Shown: positions 41,512 to 51,511, counted from the first letter of the stretch. The stretch: DNA of 64,000 nt from Siphonobacter aquaeclarae (GCF_900103285.1 NZ_FNGS01000003.1:671997-735996); one strand, 5' to 3'. Numbers and translations are program-made. The notes: a model not told the origin generated them from the sequence alone.

Positions 41512-44187
41512 TCAGGATACATCCTCTTTCACACGTGCCCGTTGCAGCGTATAACTGTAATCGATGAGTTCGGCGATGAGGCCCGTCCAGCCCGTCTGGT
41601 GCGACGCGCCGAGGCCGGAGCCGTCGTTTCCGTTGAAGTACTCAAAAAACTGCAGGTGATTCCGGAAGTTCGGATCGGTGTTGAACTTGTCGTACTGCCG
41701 CTGATAGGGGCGGAGGCCCGTCGTTTCATCCGGTACGAAAATGCGGATGAGGCGCCCGGCGACGGATAGGGCCGCTTCCCGGATGGTGACCATTTGTCCG
41801 GAGTTGGTTGGGTACTCAATCTCGAAATCGTCTCCGTAGTACTGGTGAAATTTCAGCAGCGAGTCGACAATGAGGAAGTTCATCGGGAACCAGACCGGCC
41901 CGCGCCAGTTGGAGTTGCCGCCAAACATGGCGCCGGTACTTTCGGCGGGGGTATAGGCGACGCGGAGTACTTCGTTGCCGACGCGGAATTCGTAGGGGTT
42001 CGTTTCGTAGTATTTCGACAGCGACCGTACGCCGAAATCGGACAGAAACTCCGATTCATCGAACATACGCTTCAAAATCATCTTCATCCGGTGTCCGCGA
42101 ATGATCGACAGCAAGCGCGTTTCTCCTTTACCCGGTTCATACCATCGGGAGATCAGCGAGGCCAGATCGGGACGGTTGGTGAGTACCCATTCCACACGCC
42201 GCTTGAAATCCGGGAGTTTTTCGAGCATGTCCGGGTCGATGACTTCGACGGCAAACAGCGGAATCAACCCAACCATCGAGCGGAGTTTGAGCAGCATGCT
42301 CGGCCCGTTCGGAATGTGGAGAAGATCGTAGTAAAACTGGTCGTCTTCGTCCCACAGGCTGATTTCTTCACGGCCGAGGGACTTCATCGCACCGGCAATG
42401 TGCAGGAAGTGTTCGAAGAATTTCGACGCCATATCCTGATATGCCCGGCGTTCGAGGGAGATTTCGCAGGCGATCCGGAGCATGTTGAGCGTGTACATCG
42501 CCATCCAGCCGGTACCGTCAGCCTGCTCGAGGTGGCCGCCGAGGGGCAATTGCGCCGACCGGTCGAATACCCCGATGTTGTCCATGCCGAGGAAGCCGCC
42601 GCCGAAGATGTTGTTGCCCTGTTCGTCCTTGATGTTCACCCACCAGGTGAAATTGAGAAGGAGTTTGTGGAAAACCCGTTCGAGAAAGCCGATATCGCCG
42701 ACTCCCCCGTTCATTTCCTTATCAATTTCGTAAACTTTCCATGTTGCCCACGCGTGAACCGGTGGGTTTACGTCAGAAAACGTCCACTCATATGCCGGAA
42801 TCTGTCCGTTCGGGTGCATGTAGTATTCGCGGAGGACGACGGCGAGCTGCCGCTTCGCAAAATCCGGGTCCAGCCGGGCGAGGGGTACGCAGTGAAAGGC
42901 CAGGTCCCACGCCGCAAACCACGGATACTCCCATTTATCCGGCATGGAAAGGATATTGGCGGTGTACATGTGCCGCCAGGTCCGGTTCCGGCCGAATTTC
43001 CGCTCAGGGGCCGGTTTCGGCATGGCCGGGTCTCCGTTGAGCCACTCGTTGACGTTGTAGTAATAGAATTGTTTCGACCAGAGCATACCGGCATACGCCT
43101 GGCGCTGTACGCGGCGGAGCTCGGCATCCAAAACGCTTTTCTGAAGATCGTCGTAAAACTCGTCGGCCTCCTTAATCCGTTGCGCGAATACGTCCTCGAA
43201 ATCTGCAAAAGGCTCGTGGTTCGAATAGTTGGAAAACCGCAGCCGCAGCGTAAAACTGCCGCCTGCGGCGATCTTTCGGGTGTATTTTGCCGCTGCTTTA
43301 GTCCCGATGTGGTTGGGATTGACGGTCTGTTTTTTGCCGTTCGAAACGACATAGTCATTGATTCCGTCTTTCGGATACGGCGAGAAATTCGGGCTGCCGT
43401 AGAGGCGCTCATAGTTGGTCTCGTTTTCGCAGAAAAGAAGGGAATCGGCGTCTTCGACGTAGAGTTTATACTTACCGAGAATCTTGTGGTTGACTTCGAT
43501 AAGGGACTTGGAATAGCCCGTCAGCATCGGCCGGACGCTGTAGTTTTCATACCCCCAGATCCAGGTATTCCGGAACCAGATCGTGGGAAGCATGGTAAGC
43601 GGCGCCGCCTTGCTGCTCCGGTTATGGGCCGTCAGCTTGATGAGGATATCGTTTTCATCCGCTTTGGCATATTCCATTTCGATATCGAAGTACTCGTCCT
43701 TATCGAAAATACCCGTATCCATCAGTTCATATTCCGGCTGGGTCCGGTTGCGGCGGCGGTTTTCGTCGAGCAACTTCGAGTACGGAAATGCCTGCTGCGG
43801 ATACTTGTACAGCATCTTCATGTAGGAGTGCGTCGGCGTAGAGTCGACGTAGTAATACAACTCCTTGACGTCTTCGCCGTGGTTCGACTCGGGGTTGGTC
43901 AACCCGAAGAGCCGTTCCTTCAGAATGCCGTCTTTGTGATTCCAGAACGCAAACGCCAGGCAGATATGCCCTTTGTTATCGGAAATCCCGCCGATACCGT
44001 CTTCTCCCCAGCGGTAGGCACGGCTGCGGGCCATATCATGCGTGAAAAAGTTCCAGGCATCTCCGTTGGAGGAGTAATCTTCCCGGACGGTACCCCACTG
44101 ACGCTCAGCTAGATACGGTCCCCACTTTTTCCATCCCTTGTTATCGGCTCGTTGTTTCAGTCGTACTTTTTCTGCTCCGTCGGTCAT
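41512..44187 (-). CDS. GH63-family glucosidase-like enzyme, cytoplasmic
   Basis: This 891-residue protein starts at MTDGAEKVRLKQRADN; the frame is open to 44280, but the added residues are not typical and the chosen ATG fits the usual family start. No signal peptide is seen, so it is probably cytoplasmic. It has an N-terminal beta-domain (ERQWGTVREDYSSNGDAW) and an (alpha/alpha)6 barrel. Conserved segments include YPWFAAWDLAFHCVPLA, IPAYEWTFSDVNPPVHAWA, FGGGFLGMDNIGVFDRS and GNSNWRGPVWFPMNFL. These match bacterial GH63 glucosidases and mannosylglycerate hydrolase-like enzymes. The natural substrate is uncertain. Confidence 0.88.
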   Translation of the reverse strand: MTDGAEKVRLKQRADNKGWKKWGPYLAERQWGTVREDYSSNGDAWNFFTHDMARSRAYRWGEDGIGGISDNKGHICLAFAFWNHKDGILKERLFGLTNPESNHGEDVKELYYYVDSTPTHSYMKMLYKYPQQAFPYSKLLDENRRRNRTQPEYELMDTGIFDKDEYFDIEMEYAKADENDILIKLTAHNRSSKAAPLTMLPTIWFRNTWIWGYENYSVRPMLTGYSKSLIEVNHKILGKYKLYVEDADSLLFCENETNYERLYGSPNFSPYPKDGINDYVVSNGKKQTVNPNHIGTKAAAKYTRKIAAGGSFTLRLRFSNYSNHEPFADFEDVFAQRIKEADEFYDDLQKSVLDAELRRVQRQAYAGMLWSKQFYYYNVNEWLNGDPAMPKPAPERKFGRNRTWRHMYTANILSMPDKWEYPWFAAWDLAFHCVPLARLDPDFAKRQLAVVLREYYMHPNGQIPAYEWTFSDVNPPVHAWATWKVYEIDKEMNGGVGDIGFLERVFHKLLLNFTWWVNIKDEQGNNIFGGGFLGMDNIGVFDRSAQLPLGGHLEQADGTGWMAMYTLNMLRIACEISLERRAYQDMASKFFEHFLHIAGAMKSLGREEISLWDEDDQFYYDLLHIPNGPSMLLKLRSMVGLIPLFAVEVIDPDMLEKLPDFKRRVEWVLTNRPDLASLISRWYEPGKGETRLLSIIRGHRMKMILKRMFDESEFLSDFGVRSLSKYYETNPYEFRVGNEVLRVAYTPAESTGAMFGGNSNWRGPVWFPMNFLIVDSLLKFHQYYGDDFEIEYPTNSGQMVTIREAALSVAGRLIRIFVPDETTGLRPYQRQYDKFNTDPNFRNHLQFFEYFNGNDGSGLGASHQTGWTGLIAELIDYSYTLQRARVKEDVS

Positions 44188-44369
44188 AGGTTTCGTTAGG
44201 TGATGGTTTTGCCATGGGAACGATATAGAATCCCTCTTCTCTAAAATCTTTTTCGAAGAGCCCGTGATTTTAAAAGACAATGTAACAATCGTGCCCGAAA
44301 TTTACGGCATCCCGGCGGCTTGTTTGTGCCGGGGCGATTTTTCTCGTCACTCATTTTCCGCAATTTCCC

Positions 44370-44741
44370 ATGACTGCCAGATTTGCCTTACTTGCCGGTT
44401 CCCTGCTTGGCGCCCTCGGGGTGGGGCTGGGGGCGTTCGGAGCCCACGCCCTGCGGTCGATGCTCCTCGCGACCAACCGTATCGATACCTTCGAAACCGC
44501 TGTCAAATACCAGTTTTACCATGCCCTGGCGCTGGTTGCCGTCGGGATTCTCATGCAGCAGTTTCCGGAGAAAAACTGGTCTGCCGCCGGCTGGAGTTTT
44601 CTTGTCGGTACCCTGATTTTCAGCGGGTCCCTGTACCTGATCTGTTTTACGGGAATCAAGGTTTTCGGAGCCATTACGCCGATCGGCGGCGTGGCGCTGA
44701 TCGCCGGCTGGCTGCTCCTGGCCTGGCAGGTATCCCGCTGA
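44370..44741 (+). CDS. DUF423 small membrane protein
   Basis: This 123-residue protein has about four membrane helices and the family signature GAFGAHALRSML followed by YQFYHALALVAVGIL and a GSLYLICFTG helix. DUF423 (TMEM256/YgdD-like) proteins are widespread inner-membrane proteins of unknown role. It stands alone between the divergent GH63-like gene and a palindromic repeat. Confidence 0.9.
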   Translation: MTARFALLAGSLLGALGVGLGAFGAHALRSMLLATNRIDTFETAVKYQFYHALALVAVGILMQQFPEKNWSAAGWSFLVGTLIFSGSLYLICFTGIKVFGAITPIGGVALIAGWLLLAWQVSR

Positions 44742-44790
44742 TTCCCGCAGACAGCAGATGCGCGGAAAACGCTCGTTTTACTGAAAAAGC

Positions 44791-44862
44791 AATGTCTGTG
44801 TAGTCTGTGGAGTCTGTGAGCCATTTAATTTTCTCACAGACTCCACAGACTACACAGACATT
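44791..44862. repeat. Perfect palindromic TCTGTG-unit repeat
   Basis: The 30-nt arms 44791-44820 and 44833-44862 are exact reverse complements (30/30) around a 12-nt loop. Each arm has three TCTGTG units spaced 9 nt. It lies between the DUF423 and SGNH hydrolase genes and is the best-preserved copy of the family in this window. Confidence 0.9.
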
Positions 44863-44939
44863 ACTTTTCCACAAAGGAAGAGACAGAAAAGGGTAGGAAG
44901 GGTGCGGCTGCGTCTCTCTTCCGAAAGAACCTCTGAACC

Positions 44940-46205
44940 ATGATCCGATTCTGTCTTTTCCTGTTTTTGGGACTGGGAATCTGCACCACCCTGACGGCAC
45001 AGTCGGATTCCCTCGCATATGCCCGCTATTTCCGCGTACGGCAGGGGCTGCCGCATTTTTTCAGCCGGTTGAAAGCCGGACAACCCGTCCGGATCGCCTA
45101 CCTCGGCGGCAGTATTACCGAAGCGGGCGGCGGCTGGAGGGATCAGTCGGTCGACTGGTTCCGGCAGCAGTACCCCAAAGCCACGGTTTCCCAGATTGCG
45201 GCGGGTATTGGCGGGACGGGCTCTGATCTGGGTGTTTTTCGCCTGCAAAGTCAGGTGCTCGACCAGCATCCCGACCTCGTATTCGTCGAATTTGCCGTCA
45301 ACGACAACGGTAAGAAACCGGAGCAGATTCACCGGGCGATGGAAGGGATCGTCCGCAAAATCCGGAAAAACAATTCCCACACCGATATCTGTTTTGTGTA
45401 TACCCTCACGGGAGACATGGCGCCGATCCTCCGGGAAGGAAGGTTACCTGTTTCTGCCGCGTCGATGGAGCAGATCGCCGAACACTACGGCATCCCGACG
45501 GTGCACCTGGGCCTGCGGGTTGTCGCGCTCGCCGGAGAAGGAAAGTTGATTTTCAAGGGGAAAAAGGAAGACTATCCGGACAAGATTGTTTTCTCTCCCG
45601 ATAACGTCCACCCCTACGCCGAAACCGGTCATAAATTCTATACCGAAGCCCTGGCCGACGCCATGAAGGTACTGGCGCAGAAAGACGCCGGAAAATCCCG
45701 CCGGCTTCCCAAACCTTACCGAAAGGACAATTGGGAAAATGCCCGGATGATTCCGGCGACGGAGCTGGTACGGGAAGGAAACTGGCAGGTACTCACGCCT
45801 GAAACCGATCCGGTTGCGAAGCAGTTACGCTCCCGCTTTCCTGTGGTACTGAAGGCGTCGGAACCCGGAGCGGCGCTCGTGATCCGGTACAAAGGGGCCG
45901 TTTGCGGCCTCTATGACGTCATCGGGCCGGGCTGCGGGCAGTACACTGTGACGGCGGAGGGCTCACCGGATACCCTGATTCCCCGGTTCGACGGGTTTGC
46001 GACCTACTACCGTTCGCACTATTTCTTTTTTCCTGAATCTTCCGGAAAAGGCACCCGTACCCTGCGGTTGCAGGTAGCGGCGCAGGGGCCGGATAAGACC
46101 GCTATTCTTTCCACGCGCGGTGCGAAAATGGATGACCCGGCCCGTTTCCGCGAAAACGCCTGTTATGCCGGATACCTGCTGGTAGTAGGGAAGCTGGTGA
46201 AATAG
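44940..46205 (+). CDS. Secreted SGNH/GDSL-family esterase
   Basis: This 421-residue protein has a signal peptide ending at TLTAQS. SGNH blocks are visible: the nucleophile S58 in AYLGGSIT, the oxyanion glycine region GIGGTGSDLG (89-98), N121 in EFAVNDN, and D221/H224 in SPDNVHP. The fold usually removes acetyl or other acyl groups from carbohydrates. A C-terminal beta-domain of about 150 residues (ALVIRYKGAVCGLYDVIGPG) may bind substrate. It lies upstream of the third sigma/FecR/SusCD circuit on the same strand and could belong to it, though 115 nt separate it from the sigma gene. Confidence 0.9.
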   Translation: MIRFCLFLFLGLGICTTLTAQSDSLAYARYFRVRQGLPHFFSRLKAGQPVRIAYLGGSITEAGGGWRDQSVDWFRQQYPKATVSQIAAGIGGTGSDLGVFRLQSQVLDQHPDLVFVEFAVNDNGKKPEQIHRAMEGIVRKIRKNNSHTDICFVYTLTGDMAPILREGRLPVSAASMEQIAEHYGIPTVHLGLRVVALAGEGKLIFKGKKEDYPDKIVFSPDNVHPYAETGHKFYTEALADAMKVLAQKDAGKSRRLPKPYRKDNWENARMIPATELVREGNWQVLTPETDPVAKQLRSRFPVVLKASEPGAALVIRYKGAVCGLYDVIGPGCGQYTVTAEGSPDTLIPRFDGFATYYRSHYFFFPESSGKGTRTLRLQVAAQGPDKTAILSTRGAKMDDPARFRENACYAGYLLVVGKLVK

Positions 46206-46320
46206 TGCATTATTTCAGATACTATCCGAAAATTTGCTAGTAGAAAATAGAAGTATTTGTATTCTTTTTATGATTTTTGGCTGGAATATAAACCATCGCT
46301 CCAAAACCTGAAACTGATCT

Positions 46321-46896
46321 ATGAGGCCTTTGCAGCATGAACCGGAAACCCTGCTGATGGAACGGGTCCGCCTGGGGGACGTTCAGGCCTTTGAAGAAAT
46401 CTACCGCCGGTACTGGTCGGTGCTCTATGCACAGGCCTATCGTCGTCTCCAGAACCGGGAAAGTACGGAAGAGCTGATTCAGGACTTTTTCACGGATCTC
46501 TGGGCCCGGCGGGAGAAGATAGCCATCGAATCCTCGGTGCAGGCTTATTTCCGCAGTGCGGTCAAGTACCTGGTTCTGCATTTCCTGCAGCGGGAAGAGG
46601 TGCGGCGAAACTACCTGCTGGCCGCTGTGCCTGAGCCGAGTACCTCGGATACGGAAGATCAGGTCGCGCTGCGCGAACTGGAAACCTGGCTTCACCGGCA
46701 TGTGGAAAATCTCTCCCCGCAGAGCCGGAAAGTATTTGAGCTGAGCCGGGACCAGCACCTGACGATTCCGGAGATTGCCAGTATGCTCGGTATCTCCGAA
46801 AAAACAGCCGAAAACCACCTGGGCAGGGCATTGAAGACCTTGCGGATACAGATGAAAGACTTTGCCGTTCTGGCACTTTTTCTTCTCTTTGAATAG
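46321..46896 (+). CDS. ECF RNA polymerase sigma factor
   Basis: This 191-residue protein has region 2 (RVRLGDVQAFEEIYRRYW, ELIQDFFTDLWARREK) and region 4 (HVENLSPQSRKVFELSRDQ, TIPEIASMLGISEKTAENHL). It has the hydrophobic C-terminal tail FAVLALFLLFE, like the sigma factor at 28421. It lies 87 nt upstream of a FecR gene and is its expected partner. Confidence 0.94.
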   Translation: MRPLQHEPETLLMERVRLGDVQAFEEIYRRYWSVLYAQAYRRLQNRESTEELIQDFFTDLWARREKIAIESSVQAYFRSAVKYLVLHFLQREEVRRNYLLAAVPEPSTSDTEDQVALRELETWLHRHVENLSPQSRKVFELSRDQHLTIPEIASMLGISEKTAENHLGRALKTLRIQMKDFAVLALFLLFE

Positions 46897-46983
46897 GCGG
46901 CTGAAAGGCCGCTTATTTTTTTTCATTTTCCATTGGGGGTAACGGGGGGCTTTCCGCACTTAGTCTATGTAACTGCTCTTCGT

Positions 46984-47952
46984 ATGAAACATCTGCTTCC
47001 GAAAGATTTATTATTCAGGTATACATCCGGGCATGCGACACCGGAGGAAAGGGAGCAGGTAGAGCGGTGGTATGCGTCCTTCGAGGAAGGTGAAACGCCT
47101 CTCGACACCATGGATGCGTCCGAAAAAGAGGAACTGGAAGAAACGTTGCTGCGCCGCATCCGCGGAACGGAGGAGCAGCCTGTAAAGCGGTCTTTTTTCC
47201 GCCGGAACTGGTTCCGGGCGGTAGCGGCCCTCGCGCTGCTGGGCACCGTAGCGGGTACGTGGTTCGCCCTGACCCGGGAGCCTGTACAGGAGCGGGTACT
47301 GGCCTTCGCCAATACGCAGAAAATCCCGGTACGTGCCGTGCTGGAAGACAGTTCGGTCGTCTGGCTGCACCCCGGAGCAGAACTGAACCTCGACCCGGCT
47401 TTCGGCGGGAATACCCGGCTGGTACGCCTGAAAGGAATGGCGTTTTTCGAGGTGAAGCGGGATGAGAAACGCCCGTTTGTGATCCTCGCCCGCGGACTGA
47501 GAACCCAGGTACTCGGCACGAGCTTTACGGTAGACGCCACGCCAACCCACCGGGAGGTATCGGTGACGGTACTCACCGGAAAGGTAAAGGTACAGGACGA
47601 GCAGTCTCACGAATACATGATCCTGCTACCGAAGCAGAAAGCCCGGTTCAAGCGGGAAGAGCACGTGTTCCAGGTAACGGAAACGCCGAAAAATGACTTG
47701 TCAAACGTCTGGAAATCAGAAAGTGTTGATTTTGAAGATGCCTCCGTCCGGGAGATCTGCCGGGTGCTGGGCAAACGATACGGCGTTAAGTTTGAAGCCG
47801 AAAATGATCAGGTATTTAATTGTCAGCTGACCGCCAACTTTTCCGACCACAACCTGCCGACCATGCTCGAAATGCTGAGCCGGTCGCTTCCGCTAACCTA
47901 CGAAATGCATGAAAAAACCATTCTGCTGAAGGGGAAAGGATGTACTCCCTGA
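46984..47952 (+). CDS. FecR-family anti-sigma factor
   Basis: This 322-residue protein starts at MKHLLPKDLLFRY; an earlier ATG at 46933 adds 17 residues without family similarity. The cytoplasmic N-terminus (HATPEEREQVERWYAS) is followed by a membrane helix (AVAALALLGTVAGTWFAL). The FecR domain (LEDSSVVWLHPGAELNLD, VLGTSFTVDATPTHREVSV) and C-terminal DUF4974 domain (VDFEDASVREICRVLGKRYG) follow. It probably relays the SusC signal to the preceding sigma factor. Confidence 0.94.
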   Translation: MKHLLPKDLLFRYTSGHATPEEREQVERWYASFEEGETPLDTMDASEKEELEETLLRRIRGTEEQPVKRSFFRRNWFRAVAALALLGTVAGTWFALTREPVQERVLAFANTQKIPVRAVLEDSSVVWLHPGAELNLDPAFGGNTRLVRLKGMAFFEVKRDEKRPFVILARGLRTQVLGTSFTVDATPTHREVSVTVLTGKVKVQDEQSHEYMILLPKQKARFKREEHVFQVTETPKNDLSNVWKSESVDFEDASVREICRVLGKRYGVKFEAENDQVFNCQLTANFSDHNLPTMLEMLSRSLPLTYEMHEKTILLKGKGCTP

Positions 47953-48007
47953 TTTCACCCAAACAATGCCTATGAAGATCCGCTAACCACCCTGATTACA
48001 AAAAAAA

Positions 48008-48035
48008 GAAGAAGAGTGCGGCTACACCCTTCTTC
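48008..48035 (+). other. Hairpin between FecR and SusC genes
   Basis: 11-bp arms (48008-48018 and 48025-48035, one mismatch) with a 6-nt loop, preceded by an A-run and lacking a + strand T-tract. It occupies the same place as the hairpin at 30220 in the other complete circuit. Confidence 0.5.
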
Positions 48036-48106
48036 CGGATTATCCGGCGCTCCGGCTAGAGCGCGCAGGATCGTTTTGTCTCATCCTTAATGAAACTTCT
48101 AAAACT

Positions 48107-51100
48107 ATGAAAGAAAGTTTACTCAAGTCAATTGAGTGGGGAAAAATTATGCGCATTGGTGTTACGCAATTGATGTTGTTGCTCCTGCTGGTCGGAATCG
48201 GCCGCGCGGAGCACTCCAGCGCCCAGTCGGAGCTGGAACAACTGGTTTCGGTACGCCTGACGGATGTGTCTCTGAAACAGGCCATCAAAACCCTGGAAAC
48301 CAAAACCTCGGTAAAGTTTGTCTACAGCCGGAATGTCATCGAACTGGACCGGAAAGTGAGCGTTGTGGCGAGCCAGGAAAAGCTCTCCGCGTTGCTGACA
48401 AGACTGTTCAATCCGTTGCAGATCCGGTATGAATTCCTGAGCGGAAACATCATCCTGAGTAAGGTGATATCTTCCGGAAAAAGTGCTCAGCGGCCCGTGA
48501 TGCTGTTTATGGCGTCACTGCCGGTCGCTTTTGAGTCGATGCCGGAACGGACCGTTCACGGAACCGTCACGTCTGAATCGGGCGAAGTCCTCCCCGGCGT
48601 CAACATTCTCCTCAAAGGCACCAACCGGGGCGTCAATACCAACAACGAAGGGAAGTACCAGATTTCGGTACCCGACAACAACGCCGTTCTGATCTTCAGC
48701 TTCATCGGGTATGAATCGCAGGAACTGGCCGTTGGCTCGTTTTCTACGCTCGATGTCAAACTGAAATCCAATGAAAAAGCCCTGAACGAAGTTGTAGTAG
48801 TAGGGTATGGCGAACAAAAGAAAGTAAGCTTCACCGGCGCTGAATCGGTCATTACTCCCAAGGAATTGCGGCAGACGCCGACGGCGCTGCTCGGGAATGC
48901 CCTTGGTGGACGTATGTCTGGTATCGTTACTGTTCAGCGGTCCGGAGAACCCGGTTACGACAACGCCAATATCTGGATCCGGGGCATCGGAACGTTTGGT
49001 TCCAACCAGGCCCCGCTGTTTATGGTCGACGGCGTAGAGCGGGATTTCAACAACATCGATCCCCATGAAGTAGAGAGCTTTACGATCCTGAAAGACGCGT
49101 CGGCTACCGCGGTTTTCGGGGTACGCGGCGCCAACGGGGTTGTACTCGTCAATACCCGCCGCGGCGCTTCGGGCAAAGCGAAAGTATCCGTTACGATGGA
49201 GAAGGGGGTACTGAGCCCGACACGTCTGCCGAAGTATGTCGACGGCTTTACCTACGCCGGTCTGTACAACGAAGCGAACCAGAATGCCGGACTTCCGCTC
49301 CCGTATACCGATGAAGTATTGCAGAAAATCAAGGACCAGAGCGACCCGATCCGGTACCCGGATGTCGACTGGATGAAGCTGATGAAGCCGTCGTCTACCC
49401 AGGACCACGTCAACGTCAATATCTCCGGCGGAAATCCGACGGTCCGCTACTTCGTGTCGGCTTCGTATTTCCACGACCGCGGTTTGTTTGTGGAAGATCC
49501 GCGCAATGCCTACAAGACCAATATCGACCGGAAGCGGTATAACCTCCGGACCAATATCGACATCAACCTCAGCAAGGACATCGAACTGAATATCGGGATC
49601 ACGGGTATCATGGAAAACCGGAACTTCCCCGGCACCGGTACTCAGACGATTTTCGACCTGATGAACAAAGCGACGCCTATTCTCTACCCGATGCAGTATC
49701 CCGACGGCCGTATTCCGGGAACAGTAGCTTCCCCGCGTGAAAATCCGTTCGGCCGCCTGACCCAGACGGGATTTGCGACTGAATTCCTCGGAACAACACA
49801 GGGTACTTTCGGTCTGAAGTATGACCTCGGAAAACTCGTCAAAGGACTCTCCGCCCGCGGCCGTTTCGCCTTCGACAGCTACTCTAACAACAACATCGGG
49901 CGGCGGAAGAACTTCGAGACCTGGCTGGCGTCGGCAGATAACGATGCGGACGGAAATCCGATCTATTCGCTGACGGCAGAAGGAGACAAGTTTCTCGGGT
50001 ACTCGGTTTCGTCGTCCGGCGAGCGCCGCCTGTACCTCGAAGGAAGCCTGAATTATTCCCGTTCCTTCGGCAAGCATGACGTCGGTGGAATGCTGTTGTA
50101 CAACCAGGGCGATCGCCAGCTGACTGCCAGCGATGCGATCGGCTCGCTTCCGTACCGCCGCGTCGGGCTGGTAGGCCGTGTGACTTATGGCTGGTCGGAC
50201 AAGTACTTTGCCGAAGTCAACTTCGGGTATAACGGTTCGGAAAACTTCCCCCGTGGAAAACGCTTCGGCTTCTTCCCGGCCTTTTCTGCCGGTTGGGTTG
50301 CGTCTGAAGAACCGTTCTTCAAAAACAATATCCGCTTTATCAACCTCCTGAAATTCAAAGGTTCATACGGAATTGTAGGGAACGACCAGATCAATTCCCA
50401 GCGCTTCCTGTACCTGACGACGCTCACCACGGGCAGCGGGTATACCTTCGGAACGGAGTTCAACAACGGGCAGAGCGGTATCTTCGAAAGCTCCATCGGA
50501 AATCCGAATATTACCTGGGAAACGTCGCACAAAACCAACGTCGGCGTTGAATTACACGCCCTTAAGGACCGCCTGACGATGTTCGTGGATTTCTTCAAGG
50601 AACACCGGACGAATATCCTTACCCAGCGCGGGACGGTACCTGACCTGCTCGGGATTCAGTCGCTGCCCTATGCCAATATCGGGATTGTGGATAACCACGG
50701 AATCGACGGAACCATCAGCTACCGCACACGCATCGGCGGGGTAGGGCTGGAGCTGAAGGGGAACTACACCTTTGCCCGGAACAACATCGTCTTCACGGAT
50801 GAGCCCCAGCGGAAGTTTGACTACCTCCGCCGAACCGGCCAGCGGGTGAATCAGCCGTTCGGCTTGCAGGCGATCGGTCTGTTTAAAGACGAGGAAGATG
50901 TGAAGAGCAGCCCGAAACAGACGTTCAATTCGAATGTTTTCCCGGGAGATGTGAAGTACAAGGATATCAACAACGACGGGGTCATCGACGTATACGACGA
51001 AACGCCGATCGGCTTCTCGAACGTGCCGGAAATGATCTATGGTCTCAGTACGACGCTGACCTACAAAGGTTTTGACCTGTCCCTGCTTTTCCAGGGCGTA

Positions 51101-51505
51101 GGAAATGTCACCGTCTTCCGGAACTACCTCGGGTATATTCCTTTCTTCCAGGGACAATTCGGCAACGTGCTGGAGGCAGCGCTGGACCGCTGGTCGACCA
51201 CCAACCCGAATCCCAACGCCACCTTCCCGCGGTTGTACCCCGGCAGCAACGACAACAACTACCGGAACAGCACCTACTGGCAGATTGACGGCAGCTATGT
51301 CCGCCTCAAGAACGCCCAGATCGGGTATACCTTCCCGAAGAGTATTGCCGGCAAGATCGGGGCCGAAACGGTCCGGATTTATGCGAACGGGCTCAACCTG
51401 TTCCTGTGGGACAAAGTCAAGCACTATGACCCCGAAAGCGGTGACGGAGCAGGTAAATACCCTCCCTCGCGTGTGTTCAACTTCGGTATCAACATTAACT
51501 TCTGA
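48107..51505 (+). CDS. SusC/RagA-family TonB-dependent transporter with STN domain
   Basis: This 1132-residue protein has the typical leader MKESLLKSIEWGKIMRI and a signal segment. An STN domain follows (VRLTDVSLKQAIKTLETKTS, VKFVYSRNVIELDRKVSVV). The CarboxypepD_reg-like domain (GTVTSESGEVLPGVNILLK), the plug (LNEVVVVGYGEQKKVSFTG) and a barrel ending FNFGININF complete it. It should import an oligomer chosen by its SusD partner and signal to the FecR/sigma pair upstream. No obvious degradative enzyme lies downstream, so the substrate is open; the SGNH esterase at 44940 is the nearest candidate. Confidence 0.95.
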   Translation: MKESLLKSIEWGKIMRIGVTQLMLLLLLVGIGRAEHSSAQSELEQLVSVRLTDVSLKQAIKTLETKTSVKFVYSRNVIELDRKVSVVASQEKLSALLTRLFNPLQIRYEFLSGNIILSKVISSGKSAQRPVMLFMASLPVAFESMPERTVHGTVTSESGEVLPGVNILLKGTNRGVNTNNEGKYQISVPDNNAVLIFSFIGYESQELAVGSFSTLDVKLKSNEKALNEVVVVGYGEQKKVSFTGAESVITPKELRQTPTALLGNALGGRMSGIVTVQRSGEPGYDNANIWIRGIGTFGSNQAPLFMVDGVERDFNNIDPHEVESFTILKDASATAVFGVRGANGVVLVNTRRGASGKAKVSVTMEKGVLSPTRLPKYVDGFTYAGLYNEANQNAGLPLPYTDEVLQKIKDQSDPIRYPDVDWMKLMKPSSTQDHVNVNISGGNPTVRYFVSASYFHDRGLFVEDPRNAYKTNIDRKRYNLRTNIDINLSKDIELNIGITGIMENRNFPGTGTQTIFDLMNKATPILYPMQYPDGRIPGTVASPRENPFGRLTQTGFATEFLGTTQGTFGLKYDLGKLVKGLSARGRFAFDSYSNNNIGRRKNFETWLASADNDADGNPIYSLTAEGDKFLGYSVSSSGERRLYLEGSLNYSRSFGKHDVGGMLLYNQGDRQLTASDAIGSLPYRRVGLVGRVTYGWSDKYFAEVNFGYNGSENFPRGKRFGFFPAFSAGWVASEEPFFKNNIRFINLLKFKGSYGIVGNDQINSQRFLYLTTLTTGSGYTFGTEFNNGQSGIFESSIGNPNITWETSHKTNVGVELHALKDRLTMFVDFFKEHRTNILTQRGTVPDLLGIQSLPYANIGIVDNHGIDGTISYRTRIGGVGLELKGNYTFARNNIVFTDEPQRKFDYLRRTGQRVNQPFGLQAIGLFKDEEDVKSSPKQTFNSNVFPGDVKYKDINNDGVIDVYDETPIGFSNVPEMIYGLSTTLTYKGFDLSLLFQGVGNVTVFRNYLGYIPFFQGQFGNVLEAALDRWSTTNPNPNATFPRLYPGSNDNNYRNSTYWQIDGSYVRLKNAQIGYTFPKSIAGKIGAETVRIYANGLNLFLWDKVKHYDPESGDGAGKYPPSRVFNFGININF

Positions 51506-51511
51506 TCGGGG

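Noticed and set aside
41794-44112. 772-codon + strand frame opposite the GH63-like gene
   Set aside because: The minus strand encodes a complete glycosidase; the + frame is a compositional shadow.
44791-44862. Possible CRISPR-like array in the TCTGTG repeats
   Set aside because: Units are only 9 nt, arranged as an inverted repeat without unique spacers, and no cas genes are present.
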